A stretch of DNA of 64,000 nt from [Mycobacterium] nativiensis (GTDB taxonomy: Bacteria; Actinomycetota; Actinomycetes; Mycobacteriales; Mycobacteriaceae). The number at the start of each line of letters is the position of its first letter. Position 1 is the stretch's first letter. The notes beneath the pieces were generated by a model that had not been told where the DNA came from, made no database searches, and saw nothing but the letters and a program-made list of their open reading frames with translations. The stretch covers positions 751,437-815,436 of the forward strand of contig NZ_CP083986.1 in assembly GCF_020172685.1 (NCBI RefSeq). Reading direction: 5' to 3'. Of the stretch, positions 17,295 through 26,655 are shown piece by piece. A program made the position numbers and the translations under genes.

Positions 17295-19858
17295 GCCAGT
17301 CCCTCAGTGTCGACGGTGAGTGCCTCGTCGAGGTCGTCTGTCTCGACGTCGGCGAGATCGACGGCGACGTATGACGCTTGAACGCTCTTGGTCTTCACGT
17401 CGCCAGGGAACACGACGCCGAAACCGGCGACGGTGCGCACGGCCGACAGTGGCACGCGCGGTGGAGGGACATCTGAATACTCCTTATCCGGGCGGCTGGT
17501 CGAATCGATCGGGTACAGGACCAGGAGTCCGCGTTTGCGGTATACGGGGTCGTCGTTTCGAAGCTTCATTAGCGCAGCTTCGGTTTCGGACCGTGTGGTC
17601 GACCACCCCGACAGATCTAGTGCGCGGTCCTCTTTGCTCATCAACGTCTTGATGTCGGCCCGCCCGTAATTGCTCTCGTCTGTCAGTCGAGAGCGATTTA
17701 CCGATTTCACCTGCATTCCACCGAAGTCGACAGTCTCACCCTCGCCGGTGACGATCGCAACCGACCAGAAGTCGAGAGACGGCGGGTCTGCGGCGAGCTG
17801 CTCGTCGATATAACGAATCATCAGCTTCGGATCGAGGTCTGGAGAGTCAGTGTGTACTTGGTATCGACTCAAGAAGTCCTTGATGAAGCCAACAGGAACG
17901 TCGCGGTAAAGGTACTTCGCCGCCGCACCACCGGCACCCAACCGTTCCGGGTCACTGCGTGAATCGACTTGCTCGACCAAGTGCGCGGCTGCATCGAAAT
18001 TAGTCTTCAGCCACTCACGATCCTCCCGCAAGAAGTATCGGGTCTGCAGTCGCCTGCCCGCATACGAGATGTAGGCGGGCTGCGCGGCACCCATCTTGGC
18101 TGTGATGCGCAGAGATGGATGCGTTTTGATTCGGACCGCTACTTCGCTCGGTGTGAGGTTCTCGCGCTGGTACCTGTCGATGTCATCACGCATCTCGTGC
18201 TCGACGGTGGCGAGGTGACGGAACGCCGACTCCAGCGAGGGCGTCATCCAGATTCGCGGCAGATCCTCATACCCCGTTCGGTAGCCGAACCAGCGACCCA
18301 TCTGAAGCAAGGTGTCGTACGCTGTCGCCGCTCTAACGAAGAAGCTGACCACCAGACCTGCCAGCGTCAACCCGCGGGACAATGTATTGCCCCCGACGGC
18401 GATCGCGACCACGGGATCCCCCGAATAGTCCAGGCGATCCTCGCTGCGGTAATTGTCGAGCACGACGGTCGTGTCCTTCACCACGTCGGCGAGCAGTGGG
18501 AGGATCTCCTCGAACGAGAATTCAGTGAGCTTAAAGTCCGCCGCCGGGACCTTAGCGGACTCGCGGTCCCACAGGCCGCGCCAATTGGTGAGCGCATTGT
18601 TGTCGTTCTCCTCGAGCCCGCGTATCGCCTTGCTGCGGATGGCTTCCAGCGGTGTGCGATACGAGTCGTGAACCGCAGTCTTGACCGACGTGTGAATCAA
18701 CATCGTGCTGTGGCCGAGGTCTTTGCGTGCGCGGCGTACCGCGGTCGCAAGCCAGAACCAGTGAACGGCGTCCTTGAGTTCCGTGGTCATCTTGGGCATG
18801 AACTCGTCGGCGGGCTCCTTGCTTCCCGGCCGCAGGAGTGTTACATCCTTCTCTGGAACGTGGCGGACCATGTCGTATCCGTCGGCGGGGCCGTCGTCGT
18901 CATCACCGTCCTCTCCCTCGACGCCGTCACGGCCGAAGATCTTCTCCGGACCGAAGTAGCCGTGTGGGCGTGGAAGGTTCAAGATGAACGATTTCGGATA
19001 CAGGTCGGCGTCGGCCGGGTCGATGAAGACGTTCGCGAACGGGGTTGCGGTGTAGCCGATATAGGTAGACCTCGGCATCAGACTGAGGATGCGACGAATC
19101 AGCGGATTGATCGTCTTGGTAGCAACCGATGCCTGGTCTGCCTCGTCATCGATGATCAAGACCGGAGCCGACTGCAACGCCTTCTTACAGGCGGGTTTAT
19201 CAAGCCAGTCAATGATCTTCAGGAGAACCGCCTGATTCTTCTTCGCGACGGCGACCGCGACCTTGTTCGAACTGAGGACGGCAGCAGCGGTTTGAGTGGG
19301 GGTGAGGAAGTCTCGTTTGTCATCGGTCAGTTTGAAGAATTTGTCCGGATGCAGATCGCTCAGCGATTCATCGATTCGTTCTTGAGTCTGTCGCCGCAAC
19401 CCGTTGTGAATACCGGACAGCACGATGATCATTCGATACTCGACGTCGGCCATCTTGGCCATCACCGAAATGAAGTTGGTCGTCTTGCCGCTCTGTACAT
19501 AGCCGACGACCAGGCCCTTGGCGTCCCACCCGGTGCGACTGGGTCTCGGGGTATGACCCACCACCGTGCTCGACGCTGCGTCAACGTCGTCGATACGCGG
19601 CCGCGGCCAATCCTCGTTCTCGAAGTGTTGCTCCAGTGCGGGCCAGAAGACGTCGTAGGCACTGGGGCCGCTGTACCAGTCGTCGCGGCCGGCGGTGATT
19701 ATCGGTGGTCCGCCTTCCTCCACACGCGCGACATCTTGTTCGAACTGGACTCGGAAGACCGCGACCTTGGCGGCGTCGAGTGACGCGAAGCTATCGATCG
19801 CATGATCGAGTCCGTATTTGCGAGCGTGCTCGGCGAATACTCCGTACAGCGGGTCCAT
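17291..19858 (-). CDS. Z1-domain SF2 helicase-like ATPase
   Basis: About 855 residues with the Z1 signature: Walker A GYVQSGKTTNF at about residue 118, Walker B LIIDDEADQAS at about 232-242, then VGGNTLSRGLTLAGL (about 488-502) and LLQMGRWFGYRTGY (about 515-528), the motif VI-like arginine segment. Z1 proteins are diverged helicases found in restriction loci with GHKL ATPases. I chose the ATG at 19858 (MDPLYGVF) because the 29 upstream residues are basic, lack family character and run close to the divergent methyltransferase start. It is the first gene of the minus-strand operon. Confidence 0.9.
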   Translation of the reverse strand: MDPLYGVFAEHARKYGLDHAIDSFASLDAAKVAVFRVQFEQDVARVEEGGPPIITAGRDDWYSGPSAYDVFWPALEQHFENEDWPRPRIDDVDAASSTVVGHTPRPSRTGWDAKGLVVGYVQSGKTTNFISVMAKMADVEYRMIIVLSGIHNGLRRQTQERIDESLSDLHPDKFFKLTDDKRDFLTPTQTAAAVLSSNKVAVAVAKKNQAVLLKIIDWLDKPACKKALQSAPVLIIDDEADQASVATKTINPLIRRILSLMPRSTYIGYTATPFANVFIDPADADLYPKSFILNLPRPHGYFGPEKIFGRDGVEGEDGDDDDGPADGYDMVRHVPEKDVTLLRPGSKEPADEFMPKMTTELKDAVHWFWLATAVRRARKDLGHSTMLIHTSVKTAVHDSYRTPLEAIRSKAIRGLEENDNNALTNWRGLWDRESAKVPAADFKLTEFSFEEILPLLADVVKDTTVVLDNYRSEDRLDYSGDPVVAIAVGGNTLSRGLTLAGLVVSFFVRAATAYDTLLQMGRWFGYRTGYEDLPRIWMTPSLESAFRHLATVEHEMRDDIDRYQRENLTPSEVAVRIKTHPSLRITAKMGAAQPAYISYAGRRLQTRYFLREDREWLKTNFDAAAHLVEQVDSRSDPERLGAGGAAAKYLYRDVPVGFIKDFLSRYQVHTDSPDLDPKLMIRYIDEQLAADPPSLDFWSVAIVTGEGETVDFGGMQVKSVNRSRLTDESNYGRADIKTLMSKEDRALDLSGWSTTRSETEAALMKLRNDDPVYRKRGLLVLYPIDSTSRPDKEYSDVPPPRVPLSAVRTVAGFGVVFPGDVKTKSVQASYVAVDLADVETDDLDEALTVDTEGLA

Positions 19859-19980
19859 CTGGCGCCTCCCGTTAATTCCGCCGATTCTTGGGGAGACGGT
19901 AGCGTGCCGCACCGACACACGCAGCCGGTTCGATCGCGCCATCACCGTGGTTGACGGAGGGGCCGGCTAACATCGCAACC
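19859..19980. promoter_or_regulatory. Divergent promoter region: Z1 operon / cytosine methyltransferase
   Basis: The restriction operon and the methyltransferase are transcribed away from each other from these 122 bases. This shared control point is typical where methylation must precede cutting. No clear operator dyad was found by eye. Confidence 0.5.
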
Positions 19981-21108
19981 ATGCCACCGAAACAGGCTCC
20001 GGCAGGTCCGCAGCAGCGAATCATCGACTTGTTCGCCGGTCCTGGCGGGCTCGACGTCGGCGCGGCTTGGCTGGGCATCCCGGCCACCGGTATCGAGATG
20101 GACGACAATGCCTGTGCGACTCGCGAAGCGGCCGGGCTCGACACCGTGCAAGGCGATGTCCGCAACTACGGACCAGCCGACTTTCCGCAGGCCACGACAC
20201 TTACCGGCGGACCTCCATGTCAGACGTTCACCGTTGCGGGGGTCGGATCTGGCAGACATGCGCTCAACGAGATCACCCGCCGTGCGGCGGAGATGGGTGA
20301 CTGCGAGGACCCCGATCAATTCCTGGGCGGGTTTGCAGATGAACGCACGGGACTGGTCCTTGAACCGCTGCGGTGGGCGCTCGAGGCGCTGCGTGCTAAT
20401 CGCCCCTACGAGTCGATCGTGTTGGAACAGGTGCCAGCCGTGTTACCCGTCTGGGAGGCGTTCGGAACGGTGCTCAAGCGACACGGGTACGGTGTCGAGA
20501 TCGGAATCCTCCGATCCGAGGAATTCGGCGTCCCGCAGACACGTCGTCGCGCCATTCTCATCGCGCGGCTCGGCGACCCCACCGTGCAGCTCCCGATCGC
20601 CACTCATGAACCGTTCATAAAAGGTGACCGGCGCCGACCTGCGTTCGGTCGCCAACCCTGGATCTCGATGGGCCAGGCGCTGGTACGTGACAGCAGCTTC
20701 ACCGTCATTTCCAATTACGGCAGCGGCGGCGATCCCCGCAACAGAGGGCAGCGCCATTCTGATGAGCCGTCGGCGACCGTCACAGGAAAAGTCATGCGAA
20801 ATAGGCTCCGTCTCGCCGGTGGTGACTGGAGCCGACTGTCACACCATGAAGCCGGAATCCTGCAGACGTTTCCGCATGATTTTCCGTGGTCGGGAAGCGA
20901 TATCGGCCAGCAGATCGGGAATGCGATACCGCCTCGTCTCGCGGTACACGCCTTGGCGGAAGCGCTCGCGATGCACTTCGATCAGTCCGAACTCGACCGC
21001 GCAGTCAAAGCATCGTGGGCGACCGCCCGGCGGAACCCGATCCCCCTGCAGAATGGATCACGTATCAACCTGGAATCAGGGCGAATCCGGTTCCGAAGTC
21101 TGACGTAG
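19981..21108 (+). CDS. dcm-like: DNA (cytosine-5) methyltransferase
   Basis: The 375-residue enzyme carries the C5-methyltransferase motifs in order: I (DLFAGPGGLD, residues 16-25), IV (GGPPCQTF with catalytic Cys80), VI (EQV at 149-151, where ENV is usual), VIII (VPQTRRRAIL, about 180-190), a target-recognition region including DEPSATVTGKVMRNRL, and X (QQIGNAIPPRLA near the end). It should methylate cytosine in a specific site and protect host DNA from the adjacent restriction genes. I chose ATG 19981 (MPPKQ); a GTG at 19951 would add ten residues with no family support. It pairs logically with vsr at 956-1387. Confidence 0.95.
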   Translation: MPPKQAPAGPQQRIIDLFAGPGGLDVGAAWLGIPATGIEMDDNACATREAAGLDTVQGDVRNYGPADFPQATTLTGGPPCQTFTVAGVGSGRHALNEITRRAAEMGDCEDPDQFLGGFADERTGLVLEPLRWALEALRANRPYESIVLEQVPAVLPVWEAFGTVLKRHGYGVEIGILRSEEFGVPQTRRRAILIARLGDPTVQLPIATHEPFIKGDRRRPAFGRQPWISMGQALVRDSSFTVISNYGSGGDPRNRGQRHSDEPSATVTGKVMRNRLRLAGGDWSRLSHHEAGILQTFPHDFPWSGSDIGQQIGNAIPPRLAVHALAEALAMHFDQSELDRAVKASWATARRNPIPLQNGSRINLESGRIRFRSLT

Positions 21109-21145
21109 GGGTTACTCGGCTTGCCTCAAATTTGGGTGCAGTGCT

Positions 21146-22300
21146 TCACCGCCACCTCCCTCTCCCAGGTGATCTCGCTCCATTGGGGCGATGCGCCTGG
21201 TCCTTCCCATCACCAACACCCACCCGAATCCACCACTGCGGGTAGCTGATATCCAACCGGGTGCTCTGGTGATACCCCGCCCACGTCGGCACGCCGGGTG
21301 CCTGGCCGCGGTAGAGCCCCCGGGCGGCAGCGACCACCCGCTCGTACTGGGTCGGCCACTTGATCTTGCTGGCGATCTGTTCGAGCGCGGAGCGGTCGCG
21401 CCCGAGCACCCGGTCCACGATCTGCACCGACGGCAACGCATGCCGCTTGTCGCCGTTGCATCGCGGGCAGGCCAGCACTAAGTTGGCCAGGCCGTCGATC
21501 CCGACCAGAGATCAAGGCAACACGTGGTCGATCGGATTGTCGTTCCTCAAAGCGGTATCGCAGTAGAAACATCGGGCGCCGAACAGGTCCTTGAACGGTT
21601 CGCGGACCGCGGCCAGCGAGATCCGCTCCCGCCCGAACAGGTGGCCGCTCACGTCGGGCACCTCGGCGTCGAGGAACTTGTTCATTCGGCGTACGTCGTC
21701 GACCCACATGATCTCCAGCGCCGGCTTGAGCAGCCCAGCAAGCCGCGCCAACCCGTGGGCGACCCCGGGCTTGAGTTCGATGGCATCACCGTGGGCACGC
21801 AACGTCGACCGGGAGATGTGGTCATGCAGAAATGAGTCGTCGTAGAGGAAGGAGTCGCCGCCGGACCCACCCGGCAGGTGCTGCAGCCGATAGAGGGGCT
21901 GCTGGGCCAGGCACAGCGTCACCTCGTCGACCGCGGTGCGGTAGGCCTGCGGGGCGCGCTCCATCGCGGCAGCGAGTGCGGAACCGCTGTACCCGACACC
22001 AGCAGCGTCACGGAATATGTTGATGGCAGCGATGATCCGGGCTTTGGGCTGGGTCGACTGTCGAAGCTCGCGGCCGTCGAAGGGGCGTACTTGGAGCCAG
22101 TAGATCTCCAGGACGCGGTGCGCCAGTTCGGGGATCGGTACGGTCAGCGGAGCGCCCGGATCATCGGGAAGGTGTTCGATGCACTGGTCGATCAGTGCGG
22201 TGATCGTGGCGAGCTTGTAGGTGGCGGTCCGCAGGCCGGTCTCGAGAATTGCGACGACCCGCTGGCCCAGCAGCAACGGGTCGATGGGGTCATCAGGCAC
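21146..22300 (-). pseudogene. HNH endonuclease gene interrupted by one in-frame stop
   Basis: Read through, this frame matches the intact HNH protein at 41069-42145 along nearly its whole length, from LLLGQRVVAILETGLRTATY through CFYC..., NPIDHVLP, ANLVLAC.RCNGDK, to PTQ..RVVAAA. At 21512-21514 the Trp codon after IDHVLP (W in the other copy) is TGA, so the product would stop before the second Cys pair of the HNH zinc site, leaving about 262 residues. The frame is open again directly after it, so this is a single point change. The GTG at 22300 is chosen because it overlaps the helicase stop and aligns with the other copy's start. The C-terminus runs about 30 residues past that copy. It may be a pseudogene or a base error. 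Confidence 0.82.
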
Positions 22301-25300
22301 CGCACTCTCCCCGGTCTGCGGTGGCGTAGCCAGATGTCCCCGCCTGCCGCCCGGCATATTCCGCGAACGCATTGAGCGTGCTGATCAACCGCATGTCGTC
22401 CACCGTGCGGGCCCGGGTATTGAGCAACTCCTCGGTGCACACCAAGTAGGCCAGGCACCGTGCCCGGCTGACGGCGACGTTGAGGCGGTTGCGGGAGAAC
22501 AGGAAGTCCGCGCTGCGGGTCATGTTCTCACCGCTGGAGGTGGTCATGGAATAGAACACCACGGCGGCCTCACGGCCCTGGAACTTGTCGACGGTACCGA
22601 CGGCGACGTCGGCGGTGCGGGCATCCCGGGCGAGCCGATCACGGATGGTGTGCACCTGATCGTTGTAGGGCGCCACCACCATGAAGTCGTCAGCACCCAG
22701 CGGCTGCGAAATTCGCTCCTGATTGGTCCAGTCGGTGCCGATCAAGCCCAGGAGCTCATCGGTGATCAGGTCGGCCTCCTCCGCGCACCAGGTGCCATTG
22801 CCGTGATGCTCGGCTCGAAGCCAGCGCAACCCGGTTCCCGCGACCGTCGTCTGCTGAGAGCAGTCCGGGTAGCTGCGCAGCCGGCCTTGGTAGATCTGCG
22901 CGGAGATGAAGTCACACACATCGGGGTGCATGCGCCGGGTCTCGGAGAGAAAGACACCACGGTCCGAGGGCAGCGTGACGTCATCGCCGAGAACGTGTTC
23001 GAGGACGCTTCGTCCGCTGACGCCGGGGTGTACCGCCTGGGCGACCTGCGGCAGCTGCAGCGGATCGCCGAGCAGTGCAAGGTTCTTGGCCGCGCACGAT
23101 GCGGCCAGCGCGTCGGCCAATGCCAGCTGGCCGGCCTCGTCGATGAGCAGGACATCCACCGGTGCGGCCTGCATCTGCTTGGAGCTGAACAGCCACGTCG
23201 TCCCCGCAACGAGATTGAACTCGCTCCGGGCACACACGTCGTTGCCGCCGTGGACGACATGGTCCAGCGGTGTGGGGTCGCCGCCCGGGTTACGGACCGC
23301 GGACAGCCGAGCCAGGTCGCCATTCTCCGTGAACACCGCCAGGGTCTGCTGGAGCAGATTGGTGATCGCGTGATGGCTCATCGCGGTGATACCCACCCGG
23401 AAGCCGGCCATGATCAGCGCATGCACCAGATGCGCACCGCGGTAGGTCTTTCCGGTCCCGGGCGGGCCCTGGATGGCGACGTAACTGTGGTCGAGTTGGG
23501 TGACCCACCGGGTCATGCCCCCCAGGTCTTCGGTGAACACTCCGCCTGCGGGGCCGCCGCCGGTGAAGCGCGGCAACTCGCGGCGCAGCAACGCCATCGT
23601 CACCGGATTCGGCGCGCCGGCGTCGAGGACGGTGTCGGCGAATGCCTGCAACGCCAGCGCTTTGGGCTTCGGGTCGACCCAGTCAAATAGGGCAACGGCG
23701 CGCGGCACATACGCCGCTTCTTGTGCCTTGGCGTTCCAGACCAGATCGATGGTGTGCCCTTCCCGGTCCAGCCGGTCGATCGACAGATACAGGTATTCGT
23801 TGTCCGGGGTGACGAACATGACCGAGCCGCCGTCGCGCGGAAACCGATCGAGCACCTGCGGCGGGAAGCGAAACCTCATTGCCGGCGCCTTCGCCCGGGC
23901 GGTCTTCGCTGGACGCTCGACGAGCTCTACCGCCTGCAACTCACCCAGTGCCTCCGGATTGTCCAGGAGTTCACCCGGGTCCAGCTGCAGCGCAGCCAGT
24001 TTCGGTGCGATGTAGGCCAGCCATTCGCGCCGCCAGTAGCCCAGGACGTCACCGAGCAGGTGTTCGACGGTGTCCGGCCCGACCGCGTGCAGCGCGGCGA
24101 CCCGCTCGTCGAGCTCGGGAATCCCGGGATCGGGTTCGAGGCGCGCCGCCCGCCACTGCAATCCGGACGGACGGTGGTCGACGAGCCAGTCACGCAACGC
24201 CAACGTCGCACGCACGTCGTCTTCGTTGTAGGCGGCGATGGCATCGAGCCCAGACGGATCGCCGTCTGCCATGTAGCACTCGTACTGGACGACCGCACCC
24301 GCACCCTTGTCGATGTCGTGGCGTCGCTGGAAATCGGTGAGCAGCTCCAAGTATTTGAGGCCGTAGGATTCGACGCCGGCCTGAATACTGTTGCGGGCAA
24401 CGATATACAGGTCGATGAAGGCTCCGGTCGCCACCAACTCGGCCAAGTGCACCTCGGCCACCTGGTGGCAGTCGGCGAGCCCCTGCAGCGCCGAGCATTC
24501 GGTGTGGTTGTAGTGGTAGATGTGCATGCCCGGGAATTGCTCGCGACGACGAGCCAGATGGTCCACCAACGCTTGGACCGCGGTGGCTTCCTGCGCCCGG
24601 TCATGCGCCCACCACGCCCGATACCGCCACGATTCGCCGTCGCGCTCCAATGCGCCGAACAGGAAGAACAATCCGACGTCGGCCCGCCAGAACGGGTGGC
24701 CCTCGAAGTCGAGGAAGATATCCCCGTTGTCGGGCGGTGGGAGTTGTTCAAGCCCGTGCCCCCACACTGGGTCCTCGCCGGGGGTAATCACCGAAAACGG
24801 CGGCGAATCCTCGGGATGCAGCCGTGCCTGCACCTGCAGCGCAGCCTGGGCCACCAAGCGCGACATCCGCTCGGATGCCACACCGTCCACCGTGACGCCC
24901 TCGGGCTGGGCTAAACCCGCCATCGTTGCAACGCCCGCCTCTGCGAGCGCGGTGATCTCCAGGCTGCGGATGCCCGCCACATAGAACAGCGAATCCTCAC
25001 TGCGCCACTGCTGTTCGCAGACCGCGCTGAACTCGCAGAACTGGCAATGCGCACAGGGCTGCGGGACCGTCGCGTCATCCGGGCCGGCATCCAGGGCGCC
25101 GTAGAGCTGGGTTTGCAGTCGGCGCCAATAGGGTCCGAAGTCATCGACGCGCAGCGTCTCCACCGCGCCGGACCCCAGCCGGATGTGCATGTGCTTCGGG
25201 CGGTGGCCGGTGAGCGCCTCGATCGCATCGGCGTAGAAGCACAACTGCAGCACGTGGCCCGGCTTGGCGTCGAACCTCGTCAGCTTGGCGTCGACCGGTT

Positions 25301-25700
25301 CCCACGTCGGCGCCCCGCCGTCGTGGTCGTCGATGCGCTCGACGAAATCCGCGATTCCGCGAATGCCGTTGTGGACGAACGGCATCTGATAGACGACGCC
25401 GACGTCGCCGGTGAACGGATTACCGATCCGCTGTACCCAGTCGGCGAACGCCTCACGGTCACGGCGCGGATCGACTTCCAGGACCGTCTTGCCCTGCGCG
25501 CGGTACTTGGCCAGGCACTCGTGCTCGTGGGCCAGGCCCTTTTCGGTCAGCAACCGGGCGAAGGATCCGAACGGTTGATCGGGTTCGGCCAACGCGCCGT
25601 TGTCCACCCTGCGGCGCAACGTCAGGTAATGCGCGCAGTCCAGCCACGCGGTGATCTTCGACGGTGTCATCAACCGCGGCGTGGTGGAGTCTGCGATCAC
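22293..25700 (-). CDS. TM0106-family RecB-like nuclease / RNase H-like / SF1 helicase fusion
   Basis: A 1135-residue three-part protein. Part one (about residues 1-235) is a Cas4/RecB-type nuclease with Asp118 (GIADF), EPVDAK (134-139), and four cysteines CAHCQFCEFSAVC (216-228) likely to bind iron-sulfur with Cys22 nearby. Part two (about 325-520) is a predicted exonuclease of RNase H fold beginning IFLDFEGHPFW and including IYHYNHTE. Part three is an SF1 helicase with Walker A QGPPGTGKTYR near 741, LLIDEAGQLALADAL near 855, and VGTVDKFQGREAAVVFY near 1033. Such fusions suggest DNA repair or defence. Its stop overlaps the HNH start, so the two are coupled. GTG start. Confidence 0.88.
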   Translation of the reverse strand: MIADSTTPRLMTPSKITAWLDCAHYLTLRRRVDNGALAEPDQPFGSFARLLTEKGLAHEHECLAKYRAQGKTVLEVDPRRDREAFADWVQRIGNPFTGDVGVVYQMPFVHNGIRGIADFVERIDDHDGGAPTWEPVDAKLTRFDAKPGHVLQLCFYADAIEALTGHRPKHMHIRLGSGAVETLRVDDFGPYWRRLQTQLYGALDAGPDDATVPQPCAHCQFCEFSAVCEQQWRSEDSLFYVAGIRSLEITALAEAGVATMAGLAQPEGVTVDGVASERMSRLVAQAALQVQARLHPEDSPPFSVITPGEDPVWGHGLEQLPPPDNGDIFLDFEGHPFWRADVGLFFLFGALERDGESWRYRAWWAHDRAQEATAVQALVDHLARRREQFPGMHIYHYNHTECSALQGLADCHQVAEVHLAELVATGAFIDLYIVARNSIQAGVESYGLKYLELLTDFQRRHDIDKGAGAVVQYECYMADGDPSGLDAIAAYNEDDVRATLALRDWLVDHRPSGLQWRAARLEPDPGIPELDERVAALHAVGPDTVEHLLGDVLGYWRREWLAYIAPKLAALQLDPGELLDNPEALGELQAVELVERPAKTARAKAPAMRFRFPPQVLDRFPRDGGSVMFVTPDNEYLYLSIDRLDREGHTIDLVWNAKAQEAAYVPRAVALFDWVDPKPKALALQAFADTVLDAGAPNPVTMALLRRELPRFTGGGPAGGVFTEDLGGMTRWVTQLDHSYVAIQGPPGTGKTYRGAHLVHALIMAGFRVGITAMSHHAITNLLQQTLAVFTENGDLARLSAVRNPGGDPTPLDHVVHGGNDVCARSEFNLVAGTTWLFSSKQMQAAPVDVLLIDEAGQLALADALAASCAAKNLALLGDPLQLPQVAQAVHPGVSGRSVLEHVLGDDVTLPSDRGVFLSETRRMHPDVCDFISAQIYQGRLRSYPDCSQQTTVAGTGLRWLRAEHHGNGTWCAEEADLITDELLGLIGTDWTNQERISQPLGADDFMVVAPYNDQVHTIRDRLARDARTADVAVGTVDKFQGREAAVVFYSMTTSSGENMTRSADFLFSRNRLNVAVSRARCLAYLVCTEELLNTRARTVDDMRLISTLNAFAEYAGRQAGTSGYATADRGECGA

Positions 25701-26056
25701 CCGGGTGTCCTTTCGCTGGTAGAGACCTTAGGCGGGGTGGCCGACAGCGCGCGAACGAATGGGTGACAGAAGTCGCGGCTTTTGATGCCAGGGGCAGGTC
25801 ACTTGAGCGGCATCCGACCATCGCTACCGCACTTCGGCGGCAGGGAGCGCCGAGTTGCGGCGGCGTCTAGGTCCACCGTGATGCCGTCAGCAGCCAGATC
25901 GCCGCATCACACTCAGTGTCGGCTGGGGCTGATACGTTTCGGATGTGAGCACGGTATATCGCAGGGCTCGGGACTCGGTGGAGACGCCGGAGCCCCTGCT
26001 CGTCCTCATCCGGGGGTAGCGGGCAGGGGCACGTAGTTCCCCTGGAGGCTCCTGCC
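25701..26056. other. Divergent intergenic region with no recognised gene
   Basis: These 356 bases separate the minus-strand nuclease-helicase from the next plus-strand gene. Short frames on both strands show no family features. Promoters for both neighbours must lie here or just outside. Confidence 0.45.
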
Positions 26057-26407
26057 TTGTCTCGCACCGATGCCCATAGTCCACTCTGGGTTCAACTTGC
26101 CCGCGGCGATGTCGCCGCCGAAGCGATTCACGCAAATGATCACGGTGTCTGCGATCTTCCCGACCGGCCTCCCGCCAGACGGCACGGGTGGTATCCAGCA
26201 ACCAAGTGTCACTGGTGCTTTCACTACGCCGGCACCAATGTCTGCTCTTGCTGGATGTGCCATGCCGGTCCGCAGCATCGGCAGGAAAGTCGCAATCAGC
26301 GGCATCGTGACCGCGAGGCATTACACGACGCACTCGCGCGCTGGAGTGATGGCGATATGTCGGCCTTCGACGATCTCGTTCCGCCTGCGCGGGTGAACTA
26401 CTGGTAG
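26057..26407 (+). CDS. Small Cys/His-rich actinobacterial hypothetical protein
   Basis: The 116-residue frame starts with TTG and begins SRTDAHSPLWVQLARGD, an opening I associate with a recurring family of small actinobacterial proteins of unknown function. The centre has CHWCFHYAGTNVCSCWMCH (about residues 51-69), with five cysteines suited to binding zinc, followed by a strongly charged helix (RQESRNQRHRDREALHDALARW). No partner gene is obvious. The antisense frames look like shadows. Confidence 0.6.
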   Translation: MSRTDAHSPLWVQLARGDVAAEAIHANDHGVCDLPDRPPARRHGWYPATKCHWCFHYAGTNVCSCWMCHAGPQHRQESRNQRHRDREALHDALARWSDGDMSAFDDLVPPARVNYW

Positions 26408-26655
26408 CTGGGCTCACCCCAACAACGGCAGCCCGGTTGTGAGCGGGCTTGCCACCGCTAACCCCGGTGGTCCTGCCGGTCGGTGGCGCAGGCCAACAGC
26501 GACCATCGCGGACTGCGCCGGGCAAAGATGGCGGCGATGATCTAGCCATATGCCGGGGTGCCGATATGTAGAAGCGGTTCGCCTCAAGCCCTGGTCTGTG
26601 TCAGAGGTGTGTTGGATACTGCGGTCAGCCCACACGCATTGCGAGGGGAGAAGTC
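26408..26655. repeat. Intergenic segment with remnant copy of the DUF3293-like gene 3' end
   Basis: About 90 bases near 26441-26531 are clearly similar to 29028-29118, the 3' end of the DUF3293-like gene, in the same orientation. Read on the minus strand it encodes PRWSLLACATDRQDHRG followed by TAG where the intact gene has a Trp codon. The rest of that gene is absent here, so this is a duplication scar. Confidence 0.75.

Noticed and set aside
17969-19783. 604-residue open frame antisense to the Z1 gene
   Set aside because: No motifs, and fully covered by the Z1 protein with its recognised Walker motifs.
1-21108. Prophage or integrative element call for the island
   Set aside because: No integrase, attachment repeats, tRNA edge or structural phage genes were visible.
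21512-21514. Selenocysteine or programmed read-through at the TGA in HNH copy 1
   Set aside because: The intact copy has Trp here, not Cys, and no selenocysteine-type stem-loop was seen; a point mutation is simpler.
22293-25700. Cas4 of a CRISPR system
   Set aside because: The RecB-like part resembles Cas4, but it is fused to RNase H-like and helicase parts, and no cas1/cas2 or repeats are present.
22221-25766. Long plus-strand frames antisense to the TM0106-type gene
   Set aside because: No domains; shadow of a well-supported 1135-residue gene.
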